DNA of 52,569 bases from DAOPJM01 sp964490325 (GCA_964490325.1 CAZBBX010000014.1:1-52569); one strand, 5' to 3'; positions 16,527 to 25,487 are shown, counted from the first letter of the stretch. Program-made: numbers and translations. Notes: generated from the sequence alone by a model not told the origin.

Positions 16527-16727
16527 ATGGAAGAAAAGAGCTTTGAACAGTCCATGCGCGAGCTGGAGGCGGCGGTGTCCGCGTTGGAGAGCGGCAACGT
16601 TCCCTTGGAGGACATGATCGCGCTCTACGAAAAGGGCATGGCGCTGTACAAGGACTGCACGGCGCAGCTGGACGCCTTTGAGGCACGGATGGAAAAAGCC
16701 GCAGCCTCGGAGGAGGACAAGGCATGA
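16527..16727 (+). CDS. xseB: Exodeoxyribonuclease VII small subunit
   Basis: A 66-residue helical hairpin protein. ATG at 16527 follows GAGGGGGAG. The family motif is complete: FEQSMRELEAAVSALESGNV then LEDMIALYEKGMALYKDC. It overlaps ispA by four bases (ATGA). It binds XseA. Confidence 0.95.
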   Translation: MEEKSFEQSMRELEAAVSALESGNVPLEDMIALYEKGMALYKDCTAQLDAFEARMEKAAASEEDKA

Positions 16728-17530
16728 CGACGCCCTATCGCGCCGCGGTCGAGGAGGCGCTCAACGCTGTGCTTGCACGGGAAACGCTTTCCCCCCGCCT
16801 AAGGGAGCAGGCGGCCTACTGCGTCAGGGACGGCGGCAAGCGTGTGCGCCCCTGCGTGCTGCTGGCGTGCTGCGAGCTGGTTGGCGGGTCGCAGCAGGAC
16901 GCGCTGCCCTTTGCCGTGGCGCTTGAACTGATCCACAGCTATTCGCTGGTGCACGACGATCTGCCGTCCATGGACGACGACGAGCTGCGCCGCGGCAAGC
17001 CCGCCTGCCACAAGCGCTTTGGCGAGGCCAACGCCATCCTTACGGGGGACGGCCTTTTGACCCTTGCCTTCCTGCTCCTAAACGAAACGGAGGGGCGGGA
17101 AAAAGCAAAGGCGACGCTGGCGCGGGAGGCGCTGAACATGGTGGAGGGGCAGCTGATCGACCTCAACGACAGCGTCTGCGACATGGACACGCTGTGGACG
17201 CTGTACGAGAAAAAGACCGGCGCACTGTTTTTGGCGGCGGTGCTCTGCGGCGCCATGGTCGGGGGCGCAAGCGAACAAAGCTATAAAAGCTTGGACGGCT
17301 TTGCCCACATCTTGGGGCGGCTGTTCCAGCTCACGGATGATATTTTGGACGCGGACAAGGACGCAAAGGAGGGTCGCCCCTCCTGCGTGAGCCTATTGGG
17401 CTTGGACGAAGCCAAGGCCTTGGCGCGGCGCTTGGCGGCGGAGGCAAAGCAGGCGCTTGCCCCGTTTACGGGTCGCGCTGCCGACTATCTCACTGAACTG
17501 ACCCAAGGCATGGCGGAACGGACGGTATAA
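16724..17530 (+). CDS. ispA: Polyprenyl (geranyl/farnesyl) diphosphate synthase
   Basis: A 268-residue all-helical prenyltransferase. The first Asp-rich motif is HDDLPSMDDDELRRGKPACH and the second is FQLTDDILDADKD. GGKRVRPCVLLACCEL is the IPP-binding lysine/arginine segment. It condenses IPP with DMAPP and GPP to make short-chain prenyl diphosphates. Slightly short of the usual ~290 residues, but all motifs are present. Its stop overlaps the dxs start (TAATG), so the isoprenoid genes are coupled. Confidence 0.95.
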   Translation: MTTPYRAAVEEALNAVLARETLSPRLREQAAYCVRDGGKRVRPCVLLACCELVGGSQQDALPFAVALELIHSYSLVHDDLPSMDDDELRRGKPACHKRFGEANAILTGDGLLTLAFLLLNETEGREKAKATLAREALNMVEGQLIDLNDSVCDMDTLWTLYEKKTGALFLAAVLCGAMVGGASEQSYKSLDGFAHILGRLFQLTDDILDADKDAKEGRPSCVSLLGLDEAKALARRLAAEAKQALAPFTGRAADYLTELTQGMAERTV

Positions 17531-19368
17531 TGAGCTATCCCATCTTGGACACCCTCAACAGCACAGCGGATCTGAAGGCGCTGCCGGAGGACAAGCTCCC
17601 CGCGCTTTGCGAGGAGCTGCGCGCCTACATGATCGAAACGGTGTCGCACACAGGCGGACACTTGGCTTCGAGCCTTGGTACGGTGGAGCTGATCGTCGCC
17701 ATGCACCGCGTGTTCGACAGTCCGACGGACAAGTTCATCTTTGACGTGGGGCATCAGGCATATGCGCATAAAATCCTAACGGGCAGGCGCGAGGCCTTTG
17801 CAACGCTCCGACAGGAGGACGGCATCTCGGGCTTCCCCAAGCGCGAGGAGAGCGAGCATGACGCGTTCAACACGGGACACGCCAGCACGGCGCTTTCCGC
17901 TGCCTTGGGCATGGCGCGGGGCTTGCAGCTGCAGCACAGGCAGGGCACGGTGGTGACGCTGGTGGGGGACGGCGCTTTGACGGGGGGCTTGGCGTTTGAG
18001 GCGCTGGACGATCTGGGCGGGGAGGGCGAGAACAAGCTGCCCATCGTCATCATCTTAAACGACAACGAAATGTCCATCGCCAAGAACGTGGGCGCGCTCA
18101 ACCGCAGCCTTGACCGCTTCCGCAGCAGCAAGTGGTACAATCGCCTGAAGCGCTGGGTGGTCAAGGAGCTGGACGCCACGAAGGGCGGCAAGTGGCTGAC
18201 GCTCCACATGTACAACTTCAAAAACCGCATCAAGAAATTTTTGATCCCCTATTCCCTGTTTGAGGAGTACGGGGTGACCTATCTTGGCCCCATCGACGGC
18301 CACGACCTCAAGCGCCTCACCCGCATCCTGTCCAATGCGCGGGAGCTGCGGCGTCCCGTACTGGTGCATGTCCGCACCCAGAAGGGGCGGGGCTACGCCT
18401 ACTCCGAGGACGATCCCGAACGCTTCCACGGCATAGCGCCCTTCTCCGTGATGACGGGCAAGGTCGTGGCGGAGGGGCAGCCCTCCTGCTCGACGGTGTT
18501 CGGACAGGCGCTCACGGCGTTGGCACGGGAGGACGCCCGCATCGTGGCGATCACGGCCGCCATGACGAGCGGCACGGGTCTGACGAGCTTTGCCGAGGAG
18601 TTTCCCGACCGCTTCTTTGACGTGGGCATCGCGGAGGAGCACGCCGTCACGATGGCGGCGGGGCTTGCCGCCACGGGGATGCGCCCCGTGTGCGCCATCT
18701 ACTCCTCGTTTTTACAGCGCAGCTATGACGAGCTGCTGCACGATGTCTGCCTGCAGGGTCTGCCTGTGGTGTTTGCGGTGGATCGCGCAGGCTTGGTGGG
18801 CGAGGACGGCGAGACGCATCAGGGCGTGTACGATCCCGCCTACCTGATGACCCTGCCGAACTTTACCATCTATTCCCCCGCAACGCCCACGGAGCTAAAG
18901 GCGATGCTGGCCATGGCGCTGGAGCGCGGCGAGCCTGCCGCCCTTCGGTACAATCGGGGGGCGCTGCCCGAGCTTAACTTGTCCGTTCCGCTGCGGTACG
19001 GCAAGTGGGCGCAGCTCAATCCGCTTGCACCCCTGACCGTGATCGCCACGGGGACGATGCTGCCCTTTGCACTGTGGGTGGCGCGCAAGTACGGCGCAGG
19101 CTTCCTGCACACTCGCTTTCTAAAGCCCTTGGACACGGAGGCGCTAAGTGCTTTAAACGAGCTGCACGCCCGCATTCTGGTGGTCGAGGAGAGCATTGCG
19201 GCGCTGGGTCCCGCCGTGGCGGCGGCGTGTCCGCTCTGCCGCGTGCATACGCTCAGCCTGCCCAACGAGCCGATCGCCCACGCGACCATCCAAAGGCAGC
19301 GGGAACGCTGCGGGTTGACCGAAAGTGGCATCGAGCAGGCGCTTCTTACCCTACGAAACGAGGACTGA
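17530..19368 (+). CDS. dxs: 1-deoxy-D-xylulose-5-phosphate synthase
   Basis: A 612-residue thiamine diphosphate enzyme that makes DXP from pyruvate and glyceraldehyde-3-phosphate, the first step of the MEP pathway. Visible parts: SHTGGHLASSLGTVELIVAM, DVGHQAYAHKILTGR, the TPP motif VGDGALTGG with NDNEMSIAKN, the catalytic Glu in GIAEEHAVTMAAGLA, and DRAGLVGEDGETHQGVYD. Length is typical. It is linked directly to ispA and four bases from tlyA. Confidence 0.97.
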   Translation: MSYPILDTLNSTADLKALPEDKLPALCEELRAYMIETVSHTGGHLASSLGTVELIVAMHRVFDSPTDKFIFDVGHQAYAHKILTGRREAFATLRQEDGISGFPKREESEHDAFNTGHASTALSAALGMARGLQLQHRQGTVVTLVGDGALTGGLAFEALDDLGGEGENKLPIVIILNDNEMSIAKNVGALNRSLDRFRSSKWYNRLKRWVVKELDATKGGKWLTLHMYNFKNRIKKFLIPYSLFEEYGVTYLGPIDGHDLKRLTRILSNARELRRPVLVHVRTQKGRGYAYSEDDPERFHGIAPFSVMTGKVVAEGQPSCSTVFGQALTALAREDARIVAITAAMTSGTGLTSFAEEFPDRFFDVGIAEEHAVTMAAGLAATGMRPVCAIYSSFLQRSYDELLHDVCLQGLPVVFAVDRAGLVGEDGETHQGVYDPAYLMTLPNFTIYSPATPTELKAMLAMALERGEPAALRYNRGALPELNLSVPLRYGKWAQLNPLAPLTVIATGTMLPFALWVARKYGAGFLHTRFLKPLDTEALSALNELHARILVVEESIAALGPAVAAACPLCRVHTLSLPNEPIAHATIQRQRERCGLTESGIEQALLTLRNED

Positions 19369-19371
19369 ACG

Positions 19372-20208
19372 ATGCAGCAAAAGAAACGTTTGGATATTCT
19401 TTTGACCGAGCGGGGGCTGGCGCCCTCGCGGGAGAAGGCGCGAGGCCTCATCATGGCGGGACAGGTGCGCGTGGACGGGCAGCGGGTCGAAAAGGCGGGC
19501 ACCGAGGTGGCAGAGGACGCCGAGCTGACCATCGCCAAGGACGCGCTGCCCTTTGTCAGCCGCGGCGGTTTGAAGCTTGATAAGGCGCTGAAGGTCTTTC
19601 CCCTGTCGCTTGCGGGACGCGTGTGCGCCGATGTGGGCGCCTCCACAGGCGGTTTTACCGACTGTATGCTCAAAAACGGGGCAAAGCATGTGTATGCGTT
19701 GGACGTGGGCTACGGGCAGCTTGACTGGTCGCTGCGCAATGACGAGCGCGTCGCGGTGATGGAGCGGCGCAATGCCCGCTTCATGGAGCCAAGCTGGTTT
19801 GACGAAGCGCCCTCCTTCGCCTCCATCGACGTATCCTTCATCTCCCTTAGGCTCATCCTGCCCCCGCTCGTTAACTGCCTTACGGAACAAGCCGAGGTGG
19901 TGGCGCTCATCAAGCCCCAGTTCGAGGCGGGACGCGCCGAGGTGGGCAAGAATGGGGTCGTGCGGGACGAGGCTGTCCATGCGCGTGTCTGCACGGAGCT
20001 GCTGCGCTTTGCCGCCCAAGTGGGCTTTACGCCCTTGGGCTTATCCTTTTCACCCATCACGGGGCCGAAGGGCAACATTGAATTTTTGCTCTATCTGGGC
20101 AAGGGAGAGGGGACAAGTGGGGATAAAAATGTCCCAGCCCCCGACAGTTACCCGCAATTTGCCGCCGAAATCGTGAAACAGGCGCATAAAAGTTGCATAA
20201 ATGTCTGA
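19372..20208 (+). CDS. tlyA: TlyA-family rRNA 2'-O-methyltransferase
   Basis: A 278-residue protein. The N-terminal S4 RNA-binding domain (KRLDILLTERGLAPSREKAR, IMAGQVRVDGQRVEKAG) is joined to an FtsJ/RrmJ-like methyltransferase domain with DVGASTGGFTDCML as the SAM motif, then ALDVGYGQLDWSLRNDERV and KPQFEAGRAEVGKNG. TlyA enzymes methylate rRNA; the older name hemolysin is misleading. In Bacillus this is yqxC, in the same dxs-argR setting. Confidence 0.93.
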   Translation: MQQKKRLDILLTERGLAPSREKARGLIMAGQVRVDGQRVEKAGTEVAEDAELTIAKDALPFVSRGGLKLDKALKVFPLSLAGRVCADVGASTGGFTDCMLKNGAKHVYALDVGYGQLDWSLRNDERVAVMERRNARFMEPSWFDEAPSFASIDVSFISLRLILPPLVNCLTEQAEVVALIKPQFEAGRAEVGKNGVVRDEAVHARVCTELLRFAAQVGFTPLGLSFSPITGPKGNIEFLLYLGKGEGTSGDKNVPAPDSYPQFAAEIVKQAHKSCINV

Positions 20209-20226
20209 TTTTTACTTATATTTGGC

Positions 20227-20255
20227 TTGTAATTTTCCAAGATCAATTGTATAAT
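20227..20255 (+). promoter_or_regulatory. Promoter for nadK-argR-recN
   Basis: TTGTAA (20227-20232), 17-base spacer, TATAAT (20250-20255), then GGTGG before the nadK start at 20270. The local sequence is AT-rich, unlike the flanks. Confidence 0.7.
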
Positions 20256-20269
20256 ATAGGTGGATATTC

Positions 20270-21058
20270 ATGAACGGAGCCAAAACGTTGCTGCTGGACT
20301 TTGCCGCAAATCCCAAGCGGCCGCAGACCTTTGCCGAACGGGACCGCCTGATGGCGCTGTGCCGTGAGCGCGGGATCGCGGCGGGCTATGCCGAGGACGA
20401 AAACACCGAGGCGACCTTGCTCGTTTCCGTGGGCGGGGACGGTGCGTTCATCCGCAACGCCAAATTAGCCTTGGAGCGGGACATCCCCGTTTTAGGCGTA
20501 CAGGGCGGACGCGTCGGCTTTCTGACCGAGGCGGCGGAGGAGGATTTTCCCGCCGTACTGGAGCGGCTGACGACGGGCAGGTACAGCTTGGAGGCACGGG
20601 ATACGCTTTTGTGCGAGGCCTGCGGTATGCAGCGGGCGATCGTCAACGATGTTTTGGTGTATAAGCATTCGTTTTCGGGCGTAGCACAGCTTTCGTTGGA
20701 CATAAACGGCGAGGACGTGGGCACGCTCTTTGGAGACGGACTGATCATTGCCACCTCCACGGGTTCGACAGGCTACTCCCTGTCGGCGGGAGGCCCCATC
20801 CTCATGGGAGATCTGGCGGCATTGGTGGTGACGCCCATCTGTCCGCATACCCTGCATTTTCGTCCCATCGTGGCGGGGCTTAACGGCGTTGTCACGGTGC
20901 ACCCGCAGGACAGCTGCTTTGTTGCGGCGGACGGCGACCGCTTTGCAGAGGCGGTGTGCGGCGACACCATCACGGTGCGAAGGGGCGAGAAGCAGCTGCA
21001 GCTTTTACGTTTGCGCGAAGGCGGTCTATTTGGCCGCATTCGAGAGAAATTACTTTGA
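20270..21058 (+). CDS. nadK: NAD kinase
   Basis: A 262-residue ATP-NAD kinase. Motifs: LLVSVGGDGAFIRNAKLA (GGDG catalytic loop), PVLGVQGGRVGFLTE, the NAD-binding pair RAIVNDVLVYK and GDGLIIATSTGSTGYSLSAGGP, and ITPICPHTL-like VVTPICPHTLHFRP. It makes NADP. The family usually has NTG in the LGVNTGRLGFL segment; here it reads QGGRVGFL. It sits between tlyA and argR as in many Clostridia. Confidence 0.95.
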   Translation: MNGAKTLLLDFAANPKRPQTFAERDRLMALCRERGIAAGYAEDENTEATLLVSVGGDGAFIRNAKLALERDIPVLGVQGGRVGFLTEAAEEDFPAVLERLTTGRYSLEARDTLLCEACGMQRAIVNDVLVYKHSFSGVAQLSLDINGEDVGTLFGDGLIIATSTGSTGYSLSAGGPILMGDLAALVVTPICPHTLHFRPIVAGLNGVVTVHPQDSCFVAADGDRFAEAVCGDTITVRRGEKQLQLLRLREGGLFGRIREKLL

Positions 21059-21106
21059 TATACGAGACTGAGACCGAAATTTTTGATTAGGTAGGGGGTT
21101 CATAAT

Positions 21107-21556
21107 ATGAAAGCCAAAAGACATGCCATGATCATCAAACTGATCGCATCGGCGAACATCGAGACGCAGGAGGAGCTGGCGCGCCTGCTTGGCGAGCAGG
21201 GCTTTTCCGTCACGCAGGCCACCGTGTCGCGTGACATCAAGGAGCTGCGGCTCATCAAGGTGCTGACGGGCGAGGGACGCTACAAGTACGCCACGGTCGA
21301 AAAGGCCGAGAACGACCTGCAGGAGCGCTTCATCCGTCTGTTCTCCAGCTGCGTCATGTCCATCACCTCGGCGGGCAACATCATAGTGGTCAAGACGATG
21401 GCGGGCAGCGCTGCGGTGGCGGCGGAGGCCATCGATTCCCTCAAGTGGCCGGAGATCGCAGGCTCCATTGCGGGCGACAACACCATCTTCGTTGCCGTAC
21501 GCGAGGGCAAAAACGTCGCGGAGCTGCTCAAGAAATTTCAAAAGATGGTCAAATAA
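21107..21556 (+). CDS. argR: Arginine repressor ArgR/AhrC
   Basis: A 149-residue regulator. The N-terminal winged helix has HAMIIKLIASANIETQEELA and VTQATVSRDIKELRLIKV. The C-terminal hexamer domain has GSAAVAAEAIDSL and EIAGSIAGDNTIFVAVREGK, including the GDNTI.V arginine-binding motif. It represses arginine synthesis and activates catabolism with arginine as corepressor. No target genes for it are in this window. Confidence 0.96.
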   Translation: MKAKRHAMIIKLIASANIETQEELARLLGEQGFSVTQATVSRDIKELRLIKVLTGEGRYKYATVEKAENDLQERFIRLFSSCVMSITSAGNIIVVKTMAGSAAVAAEAIDSLKWPEIAGSIAGDNTIFVAVREGKNVAELLKKFQKMVK

Positions 21557-21568
21557 GGCGGCGATCCC

Positions 21569-23248
21569 TTGCTTGACAAGCTTTCGATCCGTTCCCTCGC
21601 ACTGATCGATGCGCTGGAGCTTACCTTTGACGCGGGCTTTTCGGCACTGACAGGCGAAACGGGCGCGGGCAAATCCATCCTGCTTTCGGCCATGGCCTTT
21701 GTTCTTGGCGAGCGGGCCAGCCGCGAAAGCATCCGTACAGGGGCGAATAAGGGCAGCGTGGAGGCGGAGTTTACGCCAAAGCCCGATTCGCCTGTTTTCG
21801 TATACCTTAAAGAGCATGAGCTGGACGATGGCGACACGCTGACGCTCTACCGCGAGCTGTCACAGTCGGGGCGCAACGTCTGCCGCGTAAACGGCACACC
21901 CGTCACGGCGGCGGAGCTGAAGGCGGTGGGCGATCTGTTGGTCGACCTGCACGGGCAGCACGAGCATCAGTCCCTGCTCAATCCCGCCACGCATCTGGGT
22001 CTGATCGATGCGTTTGCGGCAAGCGATGCGGACGGCCTTGTGGGCCGCATGGGCGCGGCAAGGAAACAGGCGCTGGAGGCGTCCGCAGCCGTCAGTAAGC
22101 TGCAAAAGGGACTGGCGCAGCGCGAGCAGCGCTTGGACATGGTGCGCTTTGCCTGCGACGAGATCGACAGAGCCGCGCTTCGCGTGGGCGAGGAAGCCGA
22201 GCTGAACACCGTCAGGGAGCGGATGCGCAACGCGGAGACAATTTTGACGGGGCTGAACACCGCCTACGATGCGCTGTACGGCGACGAGGGCGCGCTCAAC
22301 AGCCTTTCTGCGGCGCGGAGCGCCTTGACGGGCATCGCTTCCTTTGACGCGGACTATGCCGAGCGCAAAAAGACCTTGGACGACGCTTACTATGGCGCCG
22401 AGGACGCAGCGTACGGCCTGCGGGATGCCATAGCGGGCTTCCGCTTTGATCCGGAGGCGTTGGAGGAGGCGGAAAACCGCCTGTCGCTGATCGGCCGATT
22501 GAAGAAAAAATATGGTGCGGACGAGGCGGAGATCCTTCGTTACCGTGCCGCCTTGGAGCAGGAACGCGACGAGCTGGACGGTGGCGAGGAACGCCTTGTT
22601 GCGCTGCAGCAAAAGAAGCTCGAAGCGCTGCACAGCTTTTCGCGCTTGGCAAACGAACTTTCCGACAGAAGAAAGGAGGCCGCCGAGCGGCTGTCCCGTC
22701 AGATCGTGGAACAGCTTGGCGCATTGGGGATGCCCCACGCCCGCTTCTCGGCGCGCTTCACTCCCTTGGACGTCAACGCGTTGGATCCAAACGGCGTGGA
22801 TGCGGTGGAGTTTTACTTTTCCGCCAACCGCGGCGAACCGGAAAAGCCGCTGGCCAAGGTCGCATCGGGGGGCGAGGTCTCCCGCGTGATGCTGGCCTGC
22901 AAGGTCGCTTTGGCGGATGCCGACCGCATCGACACCCTCATCTTTGACGAGATCGACACAGGCATCTCGGGCGCGGTGGCGATGGCCGTGGCAAGGAAGA
23001 TGCGCGAGCTGTCCAAGGGGCATCAGCTCCTGTGCGTGACGCATCTGCCGCAGATCGCAGCCCATGCGGACGCGCAGTATTTGGTCTACAAGGAAAGCAG
23101 CGAGACAAGCACCACGAGCCTGACCCGCCGCCTCACGGAGGCGGAACGCCCCGCCGAGCTGGCGCGCATCATGGGCGCAAGCGACAACGACCCCGCCGCC
23201 CTGCAGCACGGCGCCGAGCTGCTCACCCACGCGAAAGAAACAGTGTAG
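21569..23248 (+). CDS. recN: DNA repair protein RecN
   Basis: A 559-residue SMC-like ATPase. It starts with TTG at 21569 (LDKLSIRSLALIDALELTFD). Walker A is TGETGAGKSILLSAMAF, followed by QSGRNVCRVNGTPV and DLHGQHEHQSLL. A coiled-coil region lies at about 160-380. The C-terminus has the signature KVASGGEVSRVMLACKVAL and Walker B TLIFDEIDTGISG. It acts in double-strand break repair. The TAG stop coincides with the first base of a repeat unit (23244 on). spoIVB and spo0A, which follow recN in Bacillus and many Clostridia, are absent here. Confidence 0.96.
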   Translation: MLDKLSIRSLALIDALELTFDAGFSALTGETGAGKSILLSAMAFVLGERASRESIRTGANKGSVEAEFTPKPDSPVFVYLKEHELDDGDTLTLYRELSQSGRNVCRVNGTPVTAAELKAVGDLLVDLHGQHEHQSLLNPATHLGLIDAFAASDADGLVGRMGAARKQALEASAAVSKLQKGLAQREQRLDMVRFACDEIDRAALRVGEEAELNTVRERMRNAETILTGLNTAYDALYGDEGALNSLSAARSALTGIASFDADYAERKKTLDDAYYGAEDAAYGLRDAIAGFRFDPEALEEAENRLSLIGRLKKKYGADEAEILRYRAALEQERDELDGGEERLVALQQKKLEALHSFSRLANELSDRRKEAAERLSRQIVEQLGALGMPHARFSARFTPLDVNALDPNGVDAVEFYFSANRGEPEKPLAKVASGGEVSRVMLACKVALADADRIDTLIFDEIDTGISGAVAMAVARKMRELSKGHQLLCVTHLPQIAAHADAQYLVYKESSETSTTSLTRRLTEAERPAELARIMGASDNDPAALQHGAELLTHAKETV

Positions 23249-23400
23249 GGACGGAGATCATCCGCACGCCTTGTCCGCCAAACCGACTTTTCCCCCACAT
23301 CCGTAGGGGCGGATATCATCCGCCTGCCGTGTCCATGCAAACGCCTTTCCCCGCATCCGTAGGGGCGGATATCATCCGCCTGCCTTGCGGACGGAAATGA
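23244..23400. repeat. Three tandem units with GTAGGGGCGGATATCATCCGCC
   Basis: Units begin at about 23245, 23303 and 23359 (spacing 58 and 56). Each carries a palindrome built on GCGGATATCATCCGC; the first unit is diverged (ACGGAGATCATCCGC). The last unit is the beginning of the dispersed element at 23359-23535. Related palindromes occur at 4931 and 37855-38120. Confidence 0.75.
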
Positions 23401-23535
23401 TGTGCCGCCGTTGGCGGCGTGATGCGGCAGACTATCGTATGCGGTGATGCGTTGTGCTTATGGCACAACAGGATGCAAAGCGTGTCCAGCACGCAAGACG
23501 CGCTTAATTCAGGTGGCTTTGCTCCGCAAGACAAG
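23359..23535. repeat. Dispersed structured repeat, copy 2
   Basis: Matches copy 1 at 4931-5105 in order and hairpin content: GCCGCCGTTGGCGGC, GCAGACTATCGTATGC, TTGTGCTTATGGCACAA, then AAGCGTGT..GACGCGCTT. The minus-strand reading again contains ELSASCVLDTLCILL. Copy 2 ends 15 bases before the broken nucleotidyltransferase gene. Confidence 0.7.
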
Positions 23536-23549
23536 CTGCAGCTGCTTGC

Positions 23550-24310
23550 TTATTCCTTGAGGCTATACACAAGCTTGATCCTTTGGGCAACGTCTTCCAT
23601 TGCCGTATTGCCCAAGCCAAGGACTTTTGTGTCGACCTGTTCCGCTTCCACAGCCAAGAAGAAGGAGGCCATGTCCCATAGATCTTCTCAGGCAGAGCAA
23701 GCTTGGCGCTTGGTGAGAGCAGGACGCTCAGGCGAAACACATCGTTCCTGTGCTTTCGAATGTTCTTGCTGTCGATGTGTTCGCCCAATGCTTTGCGTTT
23801 TCTTAGATCAAGCCACGCCTTTGCCTTGAACGGGATCAGGTGTGCTGCATCGGGTATGGTGACGCCGCCCTTCTGTACGATCCCTTCCCTTAAGAACCCA
23901 TAATACGCCTCATCCATCAAGATCGCAGAGAGACTGGATATCCCGTCAGCAAGAGGCAGCGGCGTAAGCACGGCAGTTTCGGGCAAATGGATCGCATCGA
24001 TACGCGTGGAGAACAGCTCGATCATGAATGGATATTCGGAGCTGCTCGGATCGGTGAACCTGTAAAATTGTGGTTCCTCGGTGCTTTTGTTTCGATGCGC
24101 ATAGCCGGCAGCCTTCACATACTCCCAAAAGTGCAAACCAAAAGCAGGTGTCAGACTTTCTACAAGCAAGACCATGTCGATATCCTTTGTTGCACGAAAA
24201 TCATATCCAAGCTCGCTCATGCAGATATCGCAGGCAGTCCCGCCAATGATCGCGTACTAATCACCGTAATCGGCAAACCATCGAATGAAGCTATTAAGAC
24301 CCGTGACCAT
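23550..24310 (-). pseudogene. Broken AbiEii-like nucleotidyltransferase (toxin) gene
   Basis: The expected ATG at 24310 lies seven bases past the stop of the regulator gene. Codon 18 is TAG (24259-24257) within what should be FADYGD-YAIIGGTA. After it the frame resumes with CDICMSELGYDFRATKDIDMVLLVE. IIGGTA and KDIDM are the nucleotidyltransferase motifs (GG.. and D-x-D). Near 23690 a frameshift follows: the other frame continues as DLWDMASFFLAVEAEQ and ends IKLVYSLKE with TAA at 23550-23552. One nonsense codon plus one frameshift make it inactive unless translation restarts at the internal ATG 24220. Confidence 0.78.
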
Positions 24311-24317
24311 AGCTGCT

Positions 24318-25280
24318 TTACCATATCCCTTTCAACAGTTCGCTTAGGCATTGCTCGATCCGTTCGTCCGTCTCTCCCGCAAAGCTCGTTGCCAGCGACA
24401 GCACATCCACGGCGTTGCTTTGGCTGATTCTTCTGGGGTCATATCTCCAAAGCTGCAATGCACACTGCTTATCCGCGTCCACAAACTGCTCTGTGGCGGA
24501 AACAGGCTTGTAACCGTGCCCCGCTATGCCAAAGGTCTCGAAAGCGGGAGGATTCAATAAGCTCATTTCGGCAAGCGCACTCAGACCCGACGGGAACATT
24601 TCCTGCGTGAGCTGATCCTTGCTGATGTATATCGTCCTGCGCCGCGGGTCGATCAACTGCGGCTTTAGCATGGTATACAGCTCCTTAGGCGTGTAGGCAC
24701 AGACCAACAGCTTCTGCACGCCCTGCTGTACTTTTTTGATCTGTCCAAGCGCCGCCAGTTGGTTTGCGGCTCGCGTGATCGTCATGGCGGAAAAGTCGAA
24801 GCGATCGGCAAGCGGAGCCATGGGCATCGGCTTGTTTCCGCCAAGAATAAAGGAAAACAGCAGCATCTGTGTGGAAGGCTGCAGCCGATCTTCAATAAGC
24901 GCGGGTTGCTCCGAATTGAAATTTTCTGTGAGCTGCAGCCCCATAAACGGCAGATACAGCTGTTTGTTCGGCACAACAAAGGGAATCCTTGCCTCAATAA
25001 GGGAGCCGCGTCTTTGCCGCGTGATCGAAGGCAGCTCGAACACCACCGTCATTCCGCTGATCGCCTGCAGTCTGTCCACATGCTTAAGCAGCGTGCCGAT
25101 CACGCCCATTTTTCCGCAGGGATGGACGAAAAGACAGGCAGTATTTCCAAAATTGACCTGTTCAAAGGTGTATTGATCGATAAGCAGGTAGGGAAGCAGG
25201 CTTTCCTGCGTCCAAGCTTTGCGCATCACAGGTACGCCCAGAGTTTCCGTAATATATTCCATGCTGCCGCCGCCATTCAT
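24318..25280 (-). CDS. AbiEi-like winged-helix regulator/antitoxin
   Basis: A 320-residue protein paired with the nucleotidyltransferase remnant. The middle part has a winged-helix segment (PLADRFDFSAMTITRAANQLAALGQIKKV, about 185-215), and the C-terminal part is a mixed domain as in AbiEi-type antitoxins. The start is uncertain: ATG 25280 lies only about nine bases from the predicted transcript start and neither it nor ATG 25262 has a good ribosome site. Type IV AbiE systems pair such an autorepressor with a nucleotidyltransferase. The AbiEi assignment rests on gene order and helix-turn-helix features, not on a search. Confidence 0.62.
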   Translation of the reverse strand: MNGGGSMEYITETLGVPVMRKAWTQESLLPYLLIDQYTFEQVNFGNTACLFVHPCGKMGVIGTLLKHVDRLQAISGMTVVFELPSITRQRRGSLIEARIPFVVPNKQLYLPFMGLQLTENFNSEQPALIEDRLQPSTQMLLFSFILGGNKPMPMAPLADRFDFSAMTITRAANQLAALGQIKKVQQGVQKLLVCAYTPKELYTMLKPQLIDPRRRTIYISKDQLTQEMFPSGLSALAEMSLLNPPAFETFGIAGHGYKPVSATEQFVDADKQCALQLWRYDPRRISQSNAVDVLSLATSFAGETDERIEQCLSELLKGIW

Positions 25281-25295
25281 AACTTTTGTATTGAC

Positions 25296-25324
25296 ATAAT
25301 AACATTACAAATGTTAAATGTCAA
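25296..25324 (-). promoter_or_regulatory. Promoter with palindromic operator for the AbiE-like operon
   Basis: Minus strand: -35 TTGACA (25324-25319), exactly 17 bases, -10 TATTAT (25301-25296). The spacer holds the perfect palindrome AACATT-TGT-AATGTT (25315-25301), and a partial second half (ATTGTAATTGACATT) lies just upstream. AbiEi proteins bind inverted repeats in their own promoter, so this is the likely autoregulatory site. Confidence 0.72.
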
Positions 25325-25487
25325 TTACAATGTTAAAATAGATCGACAAAAGCACACTATGCGCAGGCAGCGAAGGATCCTGCTTTTGCGGACAGGGATC
25401 ATCGGGATGCTGCCTATACAGCAACGGCCACAGCCTTCGATCCTTGCCCTTCGCGCACCTAAGCGCATACGGCAATTGCGTCAGCGG

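Noticed and set aside
23244..23400. CRISPR-like array
   Set aside because: Three units at 56-58-base spacing, but the units are similar along their whole length, with no constant repeat/unique spacer pattern and no cas genes.
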